Source: Actinokineospora pegani
GTDB taxonomy: Bacteria; Actinomycetota; Actinomycetes; Mycobacteriales; Pseudonocardiaceae
Direction: 5' to 3'
Assembly: GCF_009745975.1 (NCBI RefSeq)
Contig: NZ_WHOL01000113.1
Coordinates: forward strand, 1-64,000
Length of the DNA: 64,000 nucleotides
Shown here: piece by piece, positions 26,853 through 38,658 of the stretch
How the letters are laid out: every line of letters begins with the position of its first letter
Position numbering within the stretch: position 1 is the first letter of the stretch
Notes under the pieces: model-generated
Database searches by the model: none
Seen by the model: only the letters and a program-made list of their open reading frames with translations
Told to the model about the DNA's origin: nothing
Position numbers and translations under genes: made by a program

Positions 26853-27605
26853 ATGCTCGAGACGTCCACGACCGACGCGTCGGACACGGTGGCGCGGGTG
26901 CAGCGCGAGCCCAAGTACTGGGGGCTCAAGCGCCACCTGCTCGACCTGCTCGGGTCCCTGCCGCCGGGCTCGCCGATCCCCACCGAGCGCGCGCTGGCCA
27001 CGGAGTTCGACGTCTCCCGCACCACCGTCCGCCAGGCGCTGGCCGAGCTCACCGTCGAGGGCCGCCTGCTGCGCGTGCAGGGCAAGGGGACCTTCGCCGC
27101 CGAGCCCAAGGTCGCCCAGCGGTTGCAGCTTTCCTCCTACACCGAGGACATGCGCGCCCAGGGCCGCGAGCCGTCGTCGAAGCTGCTCGAGGTCTCCGAG
27201 ATCACCGCCGAGGCCGACCTGGCCCGGCTGCTGGCCGTGCGCCCCGGCGCGAAGGTGCTGCGCCTGCACCGGCTGCGCCTGGCCGACGGCGAGCCGATGG
27301 CCGCGGAGACCACGCACCTGCCGCTGGGCCGCTTCCGCGGCCTGCGCCGCCACGTCAGCGGCGGCGGCTCGCTCTACGAGGTCCTGCGCGAGAAGTTCGG
27401 CGTCGAGATGGGGCACGCCGAGGAGACCATCGAGACCGCGCTGGCCGGACCGCACGAGGCCGACCTGCTCGGCGCCGACGTCGGCATGCCGATGCTGCTG
27501 CTGTCGCGGCACTCCTTCGACACCGAGGAGAAGCCGGTCGAGTGGGTGCGCTCGGTCTACCGCGGCGACCGGTACAAGTTCGTCGCCACGCTGAACCGGC
27601 CCTGA
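26853..27605 (+). CDS. dasR: GntR/HutC-family regulator, DasR homologue
   Basis: A 250-aa repressor. The N-terminal winged helix has [20 protein letters not shown], and the UTRA effector domain ends [16 protein letters not shown]. Runs such as [26 protein letters not shown] and [10 protein letters not shown] agree closely with Streptomyces DasR as I remember it. DasR responds to glucosamine-6-phosphate and controls GlcNAc use, chitinases and antibiotic genes. ATG 26853 has GAAGGG upstream; an in-frame GTG at 26826 lacks one. The dre-like site upstream supports identity and autoregulation. Confidence 0.92.
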   Translation: MLETSTTDASDTVARVQREPKYWGLKRHLLDLLGSLPPGSPIPTERALATEFDVSRTTVRQALAELTVEGRLLRVQGKGTFAAEPKVAQRLQLSSYTEDMRAQGREPSSKLLEVSEITAEADLARLLAVRPGAKVLRLHRLRLADGEPMAAETTHLPLGRFRGLRRHVSGGGSLYEVLREKFGVEMGHAEETIETALAGPHEADLLGADVGMPMLLLSRHSFDTEEKPVEWVRSVYRGDRYKFVATLNRP

Positions 27606-27614
27606 GCGCGCCCG

Positions 27615-29051
27615 GTGGAGCCCACCCGATCGGCTGAGCCGCTGCGCTGGGGCACCCCGGCCGCGCGGGCGGTCCTGGCCACCACGGTCCTCGGCTCGGG
27701 CATCGTCATGCTCGACGGCAGCGTCGTCAACGTCGCGCTGTCGCGACTGGGCGAGGACCTGGACGCCTCCGTGGCGGGCCTGCAGTGGGTGCTCGACGGC
27801 TACCTGCTGGCCCTGGCCGCCCTGATCCTCGTCGCGGGCTCGCTGGGCGACCGGTACGGCCGCCGCCGGGTGTTCGTCGTGGGGGTGGCCTGGTTCGGCG
27901 CGGCGTCGGTGCTGTGCGGCCTCGCGCCGTCGGTCGAGGTCCTCGTGGCCGCCCGCGTGCTGCAGGGGGTCGGCGGGGCGCTGCTGACCCCGGGGTCGCT
28001 GGCGATCCTGCAGTCGTCGTTCCAGCGCGCGGACCGGGCGCGGGCCATCGGCGCGTGGTCGGGGCTGGGCGGCATCGCCGCGGCCGCTGGTCCGCTGGTC
28101 GGCGGGCTGCTGGTGCAGCTCTGGTCGTGGCGGCTGGTGTTCCTGGTCAACATCCCGGTGGTCGTCGTCTGCCTGTGGCTGGCGCTGCGCCACGTGCCCG
28201 AGAGCCGCGACGAGTCGGCGGTCGGGCACCCGGACGTGCTCAGCTCGGTGCTGGGCGCGGTCGGGCTGGCCGGGGTCACCGGGGCGCTGGTCGAGGCCCC
28301 CGCGCGCGGCCCGGATTGGCTGGTCGTCGGCGCGGCGGCGGCGGGCGCCGCGGCACTGGCGGCGTTCGTCGTCCGGCAGCGGCGCGCCAGGCGCCCGCTG
28401 GTGCCCCCGGTGCTGTTCGCCGACCGCACGTTCGTCGTCGCCAACCTGCTGACCCTGGTCGTCTACGCCGCGCTGGGCAGCGTGCTGGTGCTGATGGTGC
28501 TGCAACTGCAGACCTCGCTGGGCTACGGGCCGACCGCCGCGGGCCTGGCGGGCCTGCCGATCACGGTGATCATGCTCGCCCTGTCCGCCCGCAGCGGCCG
28601 GGCGGCGGCGCGGCTGGGCCCCCGCTGGTTCCTGGTGGTCGGCCCGCTGCTGATCGCCGCCGGGATGCTGCTGCTGACCCGCGTGGGCCCCGGCTCGACC
28701 TACCTCGGGTCGGTGCTGCCCGCGCTGGTGGTCTTCGGCCTCGGCCTGGCCGCCGTGGTCGCCCCGGTGACCGCCACCGTCCTCGCCGCCGCCCCCGACC
28801 GGTACGCGGGCGTGGCCTCGGGGGTCAACAACGCCATCGCCCGGACGGGGAACCTGCTGGCCATCGCCGTGCTGCCCGCCGCGGCCGGGCTGACCGGCAC
28901 GGCCTACCTGGACCCGGTGGCGATGACCGCCGGGTGGCGCACCGGGTTGGTGATCTGCGCCGTGCTGGCGGTCGCGGGCGGCGTGGTCGCCCTCGGGGTG
29001 CGGGGCAACGTGCTGGCGGGGGAGCCGGTCAGCCGATCAGCTCCCGGGTGA
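27615..29051 (+). CDS. MFS drug exporter, DHA2 (14-helix) family
   Basis: A 478-aa transporter. It carries the DHA2 hallmark motifs: LDGSVVNVALSRLG in helix 1, WVLDGYLLALAAL, the motif-A loop GSLGDRYGRRRVF, and RVLQGVGGALLTPGSLAI. About 14 hydrophobic segments fit EmrB/QacA-type proton antiporters for toxic hydrophobic compounds. It starts 9 bp after dasR and is probably co-transcribed with it. Its last 23 bp overlap the convergent PLP-enzyme gene. Confidence 0.92.
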   Translation: MEPTRSAEPLRWGTPAARAVLATTVLGSGIVMLDGSVVNVALSRLGEDLDASVAGLQWVLDGYLLALAALILVAGSLGDRYGRRRVFVVGVAWFGAASVLCGLAPSVEVLVAARVLQGVGGALLTPGSLAILQSSFQRADRARAIGAWSGLGGIAAAAGPLVGGLLVQLWSWRLVFLVNIPVVVVCLWLALRHVPESRDESAVGHPDVLSSVLGAVGLAGVTGALVEAPARGPDWLVVGAAAAGAAALAAFVVRQRRARRPLVPPVLFADRTFVVANLLTLVVYAALGSVLVLMVLQLQTSLGYGPTAAGLAGLPITVIMLALSARSGRAAARLGPRWFLVVGPLLIAAGMLLLTRVGPGSTYLGSVLPALVVFGLGLAAVVAPVTATVLAAAPDRYAGVASGVNNAIARTGNLLAIAVLPAAAGLTGTAYLDPVAMTAGWRTGLVICAVLAVAGGVVALGVRGNVLAGEPVSRSAPG

Positions 29052-29976
29052 GACCGGGGTCCATGTTGCCGCCGCTGACGACCGCCACCGTCGTGCCGCC
29101 CGGCAGCTCCGCCGCGCGGTGCAGGTAGGCGGCGGTGGCGACCGCGCCGCTGGGTTCGACGACCAGGCGGGCGCGGCGGGCGAGCACGCCGACGGTGTCG
29201 CGGATCTGCTGCTCGGTGACGGTGACGATGCCGTCGACCAGGGCTTGCTCATGGGCGAAGGTCAGCGCGGAGGGCTGGCTGCGCAGGCCGTCGGCGATGG
29301 TCCGGTTGCGCTCGGCCACCGGCCACTCGGTCAGCCTGCCCGCGGCGAGGCTGGCGGCGGTGTCGGCCGCCAGCTCCGGCTCCACCGCCCAGACCTGGGT
29401 GCCCGGGGACTTGGCCTTGATCGCGGTGGCGACGCCGGAGATCAGCCCGCCGCCGCTGACCGGGACCAGCACCACGTCGGCGTGCAGGTCGGCGGCGATC
29501 TCCAGGCCGATCGTGCCCTGGCCCGCGATGACGTCCGGGTGGTCGAACGGCGGGATGAGCGCGGCGCCGGTCCGCTCGGCGATCTCGGCCGCGGTCGACT
29601 CGCGCTCGCCGACGGCGGAGAGGACCACCTCGGCGCCGTGCGCCCTGGTCGCCTCGACCTTGACCTTGGGCGTGTCGACCGGGACGACGATCCAGGCCCT
29701 GATCCCGAACATCCTCGCCGCGTAGGCCACCGCCTGCGCGTGGTTGCCGCTGGAGTAGGCCACCACGCCCCTGGCCCGCCGCTCGTCGGTCAGGTTCGCG
29801 ACGGCGTTGTACGCGCCGCGGATCTTGAACGCGCCGATCGGCTGCAGGCTCTCCGGCTTGAGCCACAGTGGACGGTCGGGGTCCGCCCACGGGCAGGGCA
29901 GCAGCGGCGTGCGCACCGCCACCCCGGCGATCCGGGCGGCGGCGGCTTCAACGGCTTCGACGGAGACCAGTTCCAC
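29029..29976 (-). CDS. threonine/serine dehydratase-like PLP enzyme
   Basis: About 315 aa, fold-type II PLP enzyme. The Schiff-base lysine lies in IGAFKIRGAYN, SSGNHAQAVAYAA binds the substrate carboxylate, and SGGGLISGVATAIK binds phosphate. The protein lacks the C-terminal ACT-like regulatory domain of biosynthetic IlvA, so it is a catabolic threonine/serine ammonia-lyase or a serine racemase relative. GTG 29976 gives the family-like N-terminus. Its 3' end overlaps the MFS gene by 23 bp. Confidence 0.86.
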   Translation of the reverse strand: MELVSVEAVEAAAARIAGVAVRTPLLPCPWADPDRPLWLKPESLQPIGAFKIRGAYNAVANLTDERRARGVVAYSSGNHAQAVAYAARMFGIRAWIVVPVDTPKVKVEATRAHGAEVVLSAVGERESTAAEIAERTGAALIPPFDHPDVIAGQGTIGLEIAADLHADVVLVPVSGGGLISGVATAIKAKSPGTQVWAVEPELAADTAASLAAGRLTEWPVAERNRTIADGLRSQPSALTFAHEQALVDGIVTVTEQQIRDTVGVLARRARLVVEPSGAVATAAYLHRAAELPGGTTVAVVSGGNMDPGLTRELIG

Positions 29977-30126
29977 AACTCCATACTGCCGCACCCCGCA
30001 ATGTCTACTGTGGATCAACGGTGTCATGCTCGTCACGTTCGGTGAACAAAAGCGGGCGCTCGGACGTCGTGCATGGGGAGTGCCGACAAGCGGAGCAGTG
30101 CGAAGTACAGCGTGGGGAACGGGAGT

Positions 30127-30819
30127 ATGAGCGACCAGAAGGAGAAAAAAGAGGGCATCCGCCCGGCGCAGGTCGCCGCGGCGGCCTTGGCGGCGGCGAC
30201 GGCCGCCGTGCTCGGATCGACACTCGGAGTAGCCGGAACGGTGGTCGGCGCCGCCATCGCCAGTGTGATCAGCACCGTCGGGGGCGCGGTCTACCTCAAG
30301 TCGCTGGAGCGGACCAGGGCGGGTGTGCAGACCGTGACGGCCAGGGTGACCGGTCGGGGGACGGTCGTCACCGAGACCGTCACCACGACCGTCGACGCCG
30401 GGGAAGACGGGCCCGAGTCCGACGCGGAGCCCCAGACGCAGCCGCCGTCGAAGCGCAGGCCCAAGGCCCTGGCGCTGGTGGCGGGCGGCGTCCTGGTCTT
30501 CGCGCTCGGCATGGGCGTGGTCACCGGCTTGGAGTTCCTGCGCGGCGAGTCGCTGGCGGGCGGCTCCAACACCACCGTGGGCGGACTGGTCGGCCGCAAG
30601 AACCCGGTCACGACCACGGTCGTGGTCCCGCAGGAGCAGACCCCCGAGACCGGCAGCGCCCCCGAGACCGCCGAGCGCACCACGACGGAGACCACCACGG
30701 TCACCGAGCCCGCGGAGCCGACCGAGGACTCGACCACGACAGCCCCGCCGAGCACCACGACCACCAGGCCCAGCGCGCCGTCGCCGTCGTCCGCCGCACC
30801 GACCAGCCCCGCGCCGTGA
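30127..30819 (+). CDS. hypothetical membrane protein with Thr/Pro-rich tail
   Basis: A 230-aa protein of a common actinobacterial pattern. A short charged N-terminus (SDQKEKKEG) precedes an Ala-rich hydrophobic region about 10-55 and a Thr/Val-rich linker. A second membrane helix (ALALVAGGVLVFALGMGVVT) follows at about 115-135, then an external tail of Thr, Pro and Ser. No enzymatic motif is visible. ATG 30127 follows GGGGAACGGGAG. Its TGA abuts the thiE stop exactly. Confidence 0.7.
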   Translation: MSDQKEKKEGIRPAQVAAAALAAATAAVLGSTLGVAGTVVGAAIASVISTVGGAVYLKSLERTRAGVQTVTARVTGRGTVVTETVTTTVDAGEDGPESDAEPQTQPPSKRRPKALALVAGGVLVFALGMGVVTGLEFLRGESLAGGSNTTVGGLVGRKNPVTTTVVVPQEQTPETGSAPETAERTTTETTTVTEPAEPTEDSTTTAPPSTTTTRPSAPSPSSAAPTSPAP

Positions 30820-31488
30820 TCAGCCGCGCAGCGCCGCCGCGAGTTCGGCCGCGGCGGCCCGCGGATCGTCCGACTCGGTGATCGCGCGGACCACCACCAC
30901 CCGGCTCGCGCCCGCGGCGGTGACCTCGGGCAGGCGGTCGGCGTCGATGCCGCCGATGGCGAACCAGGGCCGGGTCGGCGCGGTCTCGGCGGTCGCGCTG
31001 ACCAGTTCGAGCCCCGGCGCGGCCCGGCCGGGCTTGGTCGGCGTCGGCCAGCAGGGCCCGGTGCAGAAGTAGTCGACGCCCGGCTCGGTGCTCGCGGCGA
31101 TGGCCTGGGTGAGGTCGTGGGTCGACCGGCCGATGGCCACGTCCTCGCCCAGCACGCGCCGGGCGGCGGCGACCGGCAGGTCGTCCTGGCCGAGGTGCAG
31201 CACGTCGGCGCCAGCGGCCAGGGCGACGTCCGCCCGGTCGTTCACCGCGAGCAGGGCGCCGTGCGCCGCGCACAGCTCGGCGATCACCGCCAGCGCCCGC
31301 AGCTCCGGCCCCGCCTCCAGCGGCGCGCCGCCGCGCTTGTCCCGTAGCTGCACCACGTCGACCCCGCCCGCCAGCGCCGCGTCGACGAAGTCGGCGAGGT
31401 CCCCCTGCCCGCCTCGGGCGTCGGTGCACAGGTAGAGGCGGGCGTCGGCGAGGCGTCGGCGGATCTGGTCGCCGTCAAGTCCGGGCAT
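30820..31488 (-). CDS. thiE: thiamine-phosphate synthase
   Basis: A 222-aa TIM barrel coupling HMP-pyrophosphate and thiazole phosphate to thiamine phosphate. Motifs: [59 protein letters not shown] and the phosphate-binding AIGGI. It is divergent from thiO, and its start is only about 30 bp from the TPP riboswitch that serves the thiO side. No riboswitch precedes thiE itself. Confidence 0.96.
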   Translation of the reverse strand: MPGLDGDQIRRRLADARLYLCTDARGGQGDLADFVDAALAGGVDVVQLRDKRGGAPLEAGPELRALAVIAELCAAHGALLAVNDRADVALAAGADVLHLGQDDLPVAAARRVLGEDVAIGRSTHDLTQAIAASTEPGVDYFCTGPCWPTPTKPGRAAPGLELVSATAETAPTRPWFAIGGIDADRLPEVTAAGASRVVVVRAITESDDPRAAAAELAAALRG

Positions 31489-31518
31489 GGGCTTGAAGGT
31501 AGTACGGTGGGGGCTGGT

Positions 31519-31602
31519 CGCACGGGAGCCCGGGTCACGGGCTGAGAGGGAGCTGAGCTCCGACCGTCGAACCTGATCCGGGTCATGCCGGCGCAGGGAG
31601 CG
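31519..31602 (+). promoter_or_regulatory. TPP riboswitch (THI element) upstream of thiO
   Basis: The conserved TPP aptamer is readable: CACGGGAGCC, then GGGCTGAGAGGGAG (the CUGAGA core), ACCGTCGAACCTGATCCGGG, and GTCATGCCGGCGCAGGGAG. It ends 8 bp before the thiO start, and its last GGGAG overlaps the ribosome site, so translational control by TPP sequestration is likely. Confidence 0.95.
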
Positions 31603-31610
31603 TGGATGTG

Positions 31611-32711
31611 ATGGACGAGCAGCGGATCGCCGTCGTCGGTGGCGGCGTGGTCGGGTTGGCCGTCGCCTGGCAGGCGGCGGTCGAGGGCATGCCGGTCACC
31701 GTGGTCGACCCGGACCCGGTCAGCGGCGGCGCGTCGTGGGTGGCGGCCGGGATGCTGGCGCCGGTCACCGAGTCGTGGCCGGGGGAGGAGCACGTGCTCG
31801 CCCTCGGCGCGGAGTCGCTGCGCCGCTGGCCGGGCTTCGCCGAGGACCTGCACACCCCGCCCGACCTGCGCACCGAGGGCACCATCGCACTCGCCCTGGA
31901 CGCCGCCGACGCCGCGGACCAGTCCCGCCTCGCCGACTTCCTGGCCTCGCTCGGCCGCGAGGTCCGCAAGCTCAGCGGTCGCGAGGTGCGGGAGCTGGAA
32001 CCCGGGGTGGGGGCCGTTCGCGGTGGCCTGCTCGTCCCCGGGGACCTGTCCGTCGACAGCCACCTGCTGCTGCGCTCCCTGCGCGAGTCGGCCGAGCTGG
32101 CCGGGGTGGAGTTCGTCACCCAGCGGGCGGAGTCGGTCGGGGACGGGGGCGTGACCCTCGCCGATGGCTCCACCGTGGAGTGCCGGGAGGCGGTCATCGC
32201 GGCCGGTGCGTGGAGCGCGGGGCTGCACCCGGCCCTGGACGGCCTGGTGCACCCGGTCAAGGGCGAGATCCTGACCCTGCGCGCCCGCCCCGGAGCGCTG
32301 CCGCCCCCCACCCGCACCCTGCGCGCCCGCGTCGAGTCCCGCCCGGTCTACCTGGTCCCCCACACCGACGGCCGCCTGCACGTGGGCGCCACCCAGTCCG
32401 AGGTCGGCCACGACACCGACGTCACCGCGGGCGGCATCCGAGACCTGCTCGACGACGCCGAACGCGTCCTCCCGGGCATCCGCGAATACGCCCTGGTCGA
32501 AGCGGTGGCAAGCGTTCGCGCGGGCAGCCGCGACAACCTCCCCCTCCTGGGCAGGCTCGCCCCCGGCGTCCTCGCCGCCACCGCCCACCACCGCAACGGC
32601 GTCCTGCTGGCCCCCCTCACCGCCGCCACCATCGTCGCCATCCTGCGCGGCAGAACACTGGACGAACACGCGGCCGCGGCGTCCCCGGACCGATTCGAGG
32701 GAGCCCGATGA
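31611..32711 (+). CDS. thiO: glycine oxidase
   Basis: A 366-aa DAO-family flavoenzyme oxidising glycine to iminoglycine (dehydroglycine), a precursor of the thiamine thiazole ring. The FAD motif is [16 protein letters not shown], followed by [25 protein letters not shown] and the C-terminal [20 protein letters not shown] 31611 follows the riboswitch. Its TGA overlaps the ATG of the first thiS-like frame (ATGA at 32708-32711). Its last codons are part of the tandem duplication described at 32667. Confidence 0.95.
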   Translation: MDEQRIAVVGGGVVGLAVAWQAAVEGMPVTVVDPDPVSGGASWVAAGMLAPVTESWPGEEHVLALGAESLRRWPGFAEDLHTPPDLRTEGTIALALDAADAADQSRLADFLASLGREVRKLSGREVRELEPGVGAVRGGLLVPGDLSVDSHLLLRSLRESAELAGVEFVTQRAESVGDGGVTLADGSTVECREAVIAAGAWSAGLHPALDGLVHPVKGEILTLRARPGALPPPTRTLRARVESRPVYLVPHTDGRLHVGATQSEVGHDTDVTAGGIRDLLDDAERVLPGIREYALVEAVASVRAGSRDNLPLLGRLAPGVLAATAHHRNGVLLAPLTAATIVAILRGRTLDEHAAAASPDRFEGAR

Positions 32712-32976
32712 CGATTGAGGTCAACGGCGCCGAGCGCCAGGTGCCCGACGGCGCTGCGGTCGCTGTGGTGCTCGGCCATCCCGACCTGTTCACCCCCGCC
32801 ACCGCCTGCTCGCTGTACGGAGCAGGCAGGCACGTACCTGGCCGTGTCACCGCGGCCGTCGGCCTTGGCCAGCCGAGCCTGCCGACCTCCGCCACCGCCG
32901 CGTCGCTCACCGGCCGGCCCATGCCGGGCACCGGACACGCGACCGCGGCGTCCCCGGACCGATTCGAGGGAGCCCG

Positions 32977-32980
<4 letters not shown>
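32708..32980 (+). pseudogene. degenerate first copy of thiS
   Basis: A 90-codon open frame. Its first 15 residues equal those of intact ThiS ([15 protein letters not shown]). Two successive, diverged ThiS-like segments follow (VVLGHPDLFTPATACSLYG and LPTSATAASLTG), and the frame ends with the thiO tail [10 protein letters not shown]. It lacks the C-terminal Gly-Gly that ThiF/ThiG chemistry needs, so it cannot act as a sulfur carrier. It is translationally coupled to both neighbours through ATGA overlaps, which may be why the frame stays open. Confidence 0.85.
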
Positions 32981-33934
<954 letters not shown>

Positions 33935-33976
33935 GCACCCCGCAGGAGGTATGTCCGAGTCCTGCAACAATGGGGT

Positions 33977-34414
33977 ATGGCGACTGCGTCTGAGGGCGAT
34001 GTGCCCGCGCGGCTGTACCTGGCGATCGGGCGGCTGTCCCGCTCCCTGCGCCGGTCCGGCAGCACCGGCATGGGACACGGCTCCATCTCGGCCCTGTCGA
34101 CCCTGACCTACAGCGGCACGCTGCGCCTCGGCGACCTCGCCACCCGCGAGGGGGTGGCCGCCCCGACCATGTCCCGCATCGTCGCGGGCCTGGTCGAGTC
34201 CGGCTTCGTCCGCCGCGAACCCGACCCGGCCGACCGCCGCGCGTGGCTGGTGACCGCCACCGAGGAGGGCGAGCGCATCGTCTCCAGCGTGCGCAGCACC
34301 CGCATGCAGGAGCTGAGCAGGCGCCTGGACAAGCTCCCCGAGGCCGACCGGGACCTGCTGATCAACTCGATCCCGGTCCTGGAGGCCCTGCTGGTCGACA
34401 GCGCCGAGGGCTAG
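33977..34414 (+). CDS. MarR-family transcriptional regulator
   Basis: A 145-aa winged-helix regulator. The helix-turn-helix spans LRLGDLATREGVAAPTMSRIVAGLVESGFV, and the wing is REPDPADRRAWLVTATEEG. It lies inside the thiamine cluster, 42 bp after thiG on the same strand and convergent with thiD. A direct role in thiamine control is not established, since riboswitches already do that. The last 26 codons are duplicated downstream. Its TAG lies in a CTAG palindrome that probably once also held the thiD stop. Confidence 0.9.
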   Translation: MATASEGDVPARLYLAIGRLSRSLRRSGSTGMGHGSISALSTLTYSGTLRLGDLATREGVAAPTMSRIVAGLVESGFVRREPDPADRRAWLVTATEEGERIVSSVRSTRMQELSRRLDKLPEADRDLLINSIPVLEALLVDSAEG

Positions 34415-34703
34415 TCCTGCTGGGGGGCATCGGTCCGACACCGGCGCCCAGCGGGCAAGCGGACTCCACGGTGGAGTGCTTGCCCGCGCATGGCCGATGC
34501 GGGCGCTGAGCGGGTGCTTGGCAGATTCCCCGAGGCCGACCGGGACTGCTGATCAAGTCGATCCCGGTCTTGGAGGCCCTGCTGGTCGACAGCGCCGAGG
34601 GCTAGTCCTGCGGCAGGCGCCACAACGGGGTCACCGGTCCGACACCGGCGCCCAGCGGGTACGCGGCGCGCACGGACTCCACGATGAAGTGCTTGCCCGC
34701 GCG
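34336..34703. repeat. tandem duplication of the marR/thiD convergent 3' ends
   Basis: The stretch from CCCCGAGGCCGACCGGGA at 34336 through the marR stop and into thiD-like sequence recurs at 34528, offset 191-204 bp because of indels. Copy A carries the intact marR tail (stop at 34414) followed by a decayed antisense thiD tail (25-bp identity at 34431-34455 to 34635-34659). Copy B carries a frameshifted marR tail (one base lost in GGGAC-TGCTG) and the intact thiD tail. In both copies the stops meet at CTAG. Confidence 0.92.
34415..34601. pseudogene. decayed thiD and marR tail remnants between the convergent genes
   Basis: The 187-bp gap contains no gene of its own. Read leftward, 34411-34500 is an eroded copy of the thiD 3' end (residues resembling PLGAGVGP). 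Read rightward, 34528-34605 is a frameshifted marR 3' end. Both are products of the tandem duplication and have no start. Confidence 0.85.
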
Positions 34704-35423
34704 CACGGCCGACACCATGTCCGCGCCCTTCGCCAGCGACGCCGTGATCGACGACGCCAGCGTGTCGCCGCTGCCGTGGGTGTGCTTCGTGTCGAAGCGC
34801 GGGCCGATGAACTCCGTGAACTCGCTGCCGTCGTAGAGCAGGTCGAGGCACTCCGGGTCGTCCCAGAGGTGGCCGCCCTTGACCAGGACCCACTCCGGGC
34901 CGTACTCGAACAGCATCTTGGCGGCGTCGCGCTGCTGGGCGCGGGTGCTGACCTCGAAGCCGGTGAGCAGGCGGATCTCGTCGAGGTTGGGGGTGATGAG
35001 GGTGGCGCGGGGGAACAGTTCGGCGCGGTAGTGGTCCAGCGCCGTGTCGTGCAGCAGGGGGTCGCCGTGCATGGAGGCGGCGACGGGGTCGACGACGAAC
35101 GGGGTCTTGCCCGCGCGGCCGATGCCGACCCGGTCGCAGGCCCCGGCGATGGCCTCGATGATCTCGGCGGTGGCGAGCATGCCGGTCTTCGCGGCGGCGA
35201 CGCCGATGTCGTTGGCCACGGACTCGATCTGCGCGGCGACGACCTCCGGCGGGATGGTGTGCACGCCGGTCACGCCGAGGGAGTTCTGCACGGTGACGGC
35301 CGTCACGGCGGTCATGCCGTGCACCCCGCAGGCGAAGAAGGTGCGCAGGTCGGCCTGCAACCCCGCAGAGCCTCCGGAGTCCGACCCGGCGATCGTCAGC
35401 GTCGTCGGTGGCGCGGTGTTCAT
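34602..35423 (-). CDS. thiD: hydroxymethylpyrimidine/phosphomethylpyrimidine kinase
   Basis: About 273 aa, ribokinase fold. It phosphorylates HMP and HMP-phosphate to HMP-pyrophosphate. Motifs: IAGSDSGGSAGLQADL, VTAVTVQNS, ITPNLDEIRLLTG, WVLVKGGH and the catalytic loop KHTHGSGDTLAS. Start uncertain: ATG 35423 lies 12 bases after GGGGAGG, while ATG 35432 and 35435 lie almost on it. It follows thiC by about 60 bp, so both sit behind the second TPP riboswitch. Confidence 0.95.
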   Translation of the reverse strand: MNTAPPTTLTIAGSDSGGSAGLQADLRTFFACGVHGMTAVTAVTVQNSLGVTGVHTIPPEVVAAQIESVANDIGVAAAKTGMLATAEIIEAIAGACDRVGIGRAGKTPFVVDPVAASMHGDPLLHDTALDHYRAELFPRATLITPNLDEIRLLTGFEVSTRAQQRDAAKMLFEYGPEWVLVKGGHLWDDPECLDLLYDGSEFTEFIGPRFDTKHTHGSGDTLASSITASLAKGADMVSAVRAGKHFIVESVRAAYPLGAGVGPVTPLWRLPQD

Positions 35424-35482
35424 GGGTGTCATCATCCTCCCCGGGCGACCGCCGCCGGGGTCGCCCCCGGCGGCGGCCCGCA

Positions 35483-37237
<1,755 letters not shown>

Positions 37238-37341
37238 TTCTCGGTATTCGGTTGTCATCCCGACCATAGCCACGGGGTCAACCCCGGCGGGTTCGCCAAG
37301 ATCATCGTCAGCGCGCGCGTTCAGCCATTAGGGTTCGACGC

Positions 37342-37977
37342 ATGGCCCAGCCGTACCCACCCGGCGCCAGACTCCTGGCCCGTCCCGACCAGGCGGCACC
37401 GTGCCCCACCTGCGGGACGCTGCTCGGCCGCGGCTACCCGGACTGCGCGGCGTGCGCGGAGACCGTGGACGCCTACTGGCTGGCCGACTGGGCCGCGCTG
37501 CTGTCCGGCAACGGTGTGGCCGAGGGCACCGCCGAGGAACGCGACCTCGCCGCGATGGTCCTCGCCGACGACCCCGGCGCCCACCCCTGGACCTGCGACG
37601 ACTGGGCGATGCGCCGCACCTCCTGCCCCTACTGCCGGGCGGAGCTGGGCTCCGGCGCGCTCGACTGCCTGTCCTGCGCCAGCGCCGACCAGGCCCGCTG
37701 GGCCTGGGACCACACCGCCCCGCCGCAGGCCATGCGCCCCGACGAGCACGCCCTCCGGCTCACCGTCGCGGGCCTGCGCTCCGCCGAGCACCGCCGCCCC
37801 GGCGTCGTCGGCTTCTGGCGCCTGCTGCTGCCGTTCCTGCTGGTGGGCCGTGCCCCGACCAGGGAGGAGTCCAGGCGCGTCAGACTCCACCTGATGGCGG
37901 GCCGCGAAGACGAGCTGTCCGAAGCCGCCAGCGTCGAGGAGATGGCGGCGCTGCCCGCCCTGCCCTGGCGCGGCTGA
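37342..37977 (+). CDS. hypothetical protein with two zinc-ribbon motifs
   Basis: A 211-aa soluble protein. Two C4-type knuckle pairs are visible: CPTCG...CAAC near residues 27-45 and CPYC...CLSC near residues 94-112. A basic, Leu-rich C-terminal half contains a hydrophobic stretch (FWRLLLPFLLVGRAP). No family recognised. It is divergent from thiC and convergent with peptide deformylase (1-bp gap). It may be a nucleic-acid- or protein-binding zinc protein. Confidence 0.72.
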   Translation: MAQPYPPGARLLARPDQAAPCPTCGTLLGRGYPDCAACAETVDAYWLADWAALLSGNGVAEGTAEERDLAAMVLADDPGAHPWTCDDWAMRRTSCPYCRAELGSGALDCLSCASADQARWAWDHTAPPQAMRPDEHALRLTVAGLRSAEHRRPGVVGFWRLLLPFLLVGRAPTREESRRVRLHLMAGREDELSEAASVEEMAALPALPWRG

Positions 37978-37978
37978 C

Positions 37979-38548
37979 TCAGCCGAACGGGTCTTCCTCG
38001 ACAGCCGGGTTCCACGAGTTGCCCGGCACGTTCCAGCCATTGGACTTCAGCATCTTCTTCGCCGACCGGGCGTGCCGCCCCACCAGCCTGCTCAGGTACA
38101 GGTGCCCGTCGAGGTGGTCGGTCTCGTGCTGCAGGCAGCGCGCGAAGAACCCCGTCCCCTCGACCTCGACCGCCGCGCCCGTGACGTCCTGCCCGCTGAC
38201 CTTGGCCCAGCTCGCCCGGCCCGTCGGGTAGGTCTCGCCGGGGACCGACAGGCAGCCCTCGAAGTCGTCGTCCGGGTCGGGCATGCCCTCGGGCAGCGCG
38301 CTGGTGGTCAGCACCGGGTTGACCACGACCCCCCGGTGCCGGACGCCCTCGTCGTCGGGGCAGTCGTAGACGAACACGCGCAGCGGGACGCCGATCTGGT
38401 TGGCGGCGAGGCCGACGCCGTGCGAGGCGGCCATGGTCTCGACCATGTCGTCGACCAGGGCGCGCAGGTCGTCGTCGAAGGCGGTGATGGGGGTCGTCGG
38501 GGTCGTGAGGACCGGGTCCCCCGCGATGACGATGGGCCGCACTGTCAT
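37979..38548 (-). CDS. def: peptide deformylase
   Basis: A 189-aa metalloenzyme removing the N-formyl group from nascent proteins. All three motifs are present: [18 protein letters not shown] (metal Cys) and QHETDHLDG (metal His residues, catalytic Glu). The C-terminal extension after SRLV is typical of actinobacterial deformylases. Separated by 1 bp from the convergent zinc-ribbon gene. Confidence 0.96.
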   Translation of the reverse strand: MTVRPIVIAGDPVLTTPTTPITAFDDDLRALVDDMVETMAASHGVGLAANQIGVPLRVFVYDCPDDEGVRHRGVVVNPVLTTSALPEGMPDPDDDFEGCLSVPGETYPTGRASWAKVSGQDVTGAAVEVEGTGFFARCLQHETDHLDGHLYLSRLVGRHARSAKKMLKSNGWNVPGNSWNPAVEEDPFG

Positions 38549-38658
38549 GCCCGCAGATTATCGGGAACACGACGCGGACGCGCCGACGCGGTGACGATCT
38601 CAACTTGCCGTGACGTGGTGTAATGGCGCCGCAGAACGACAGCATGCCGAGGAGCGTG

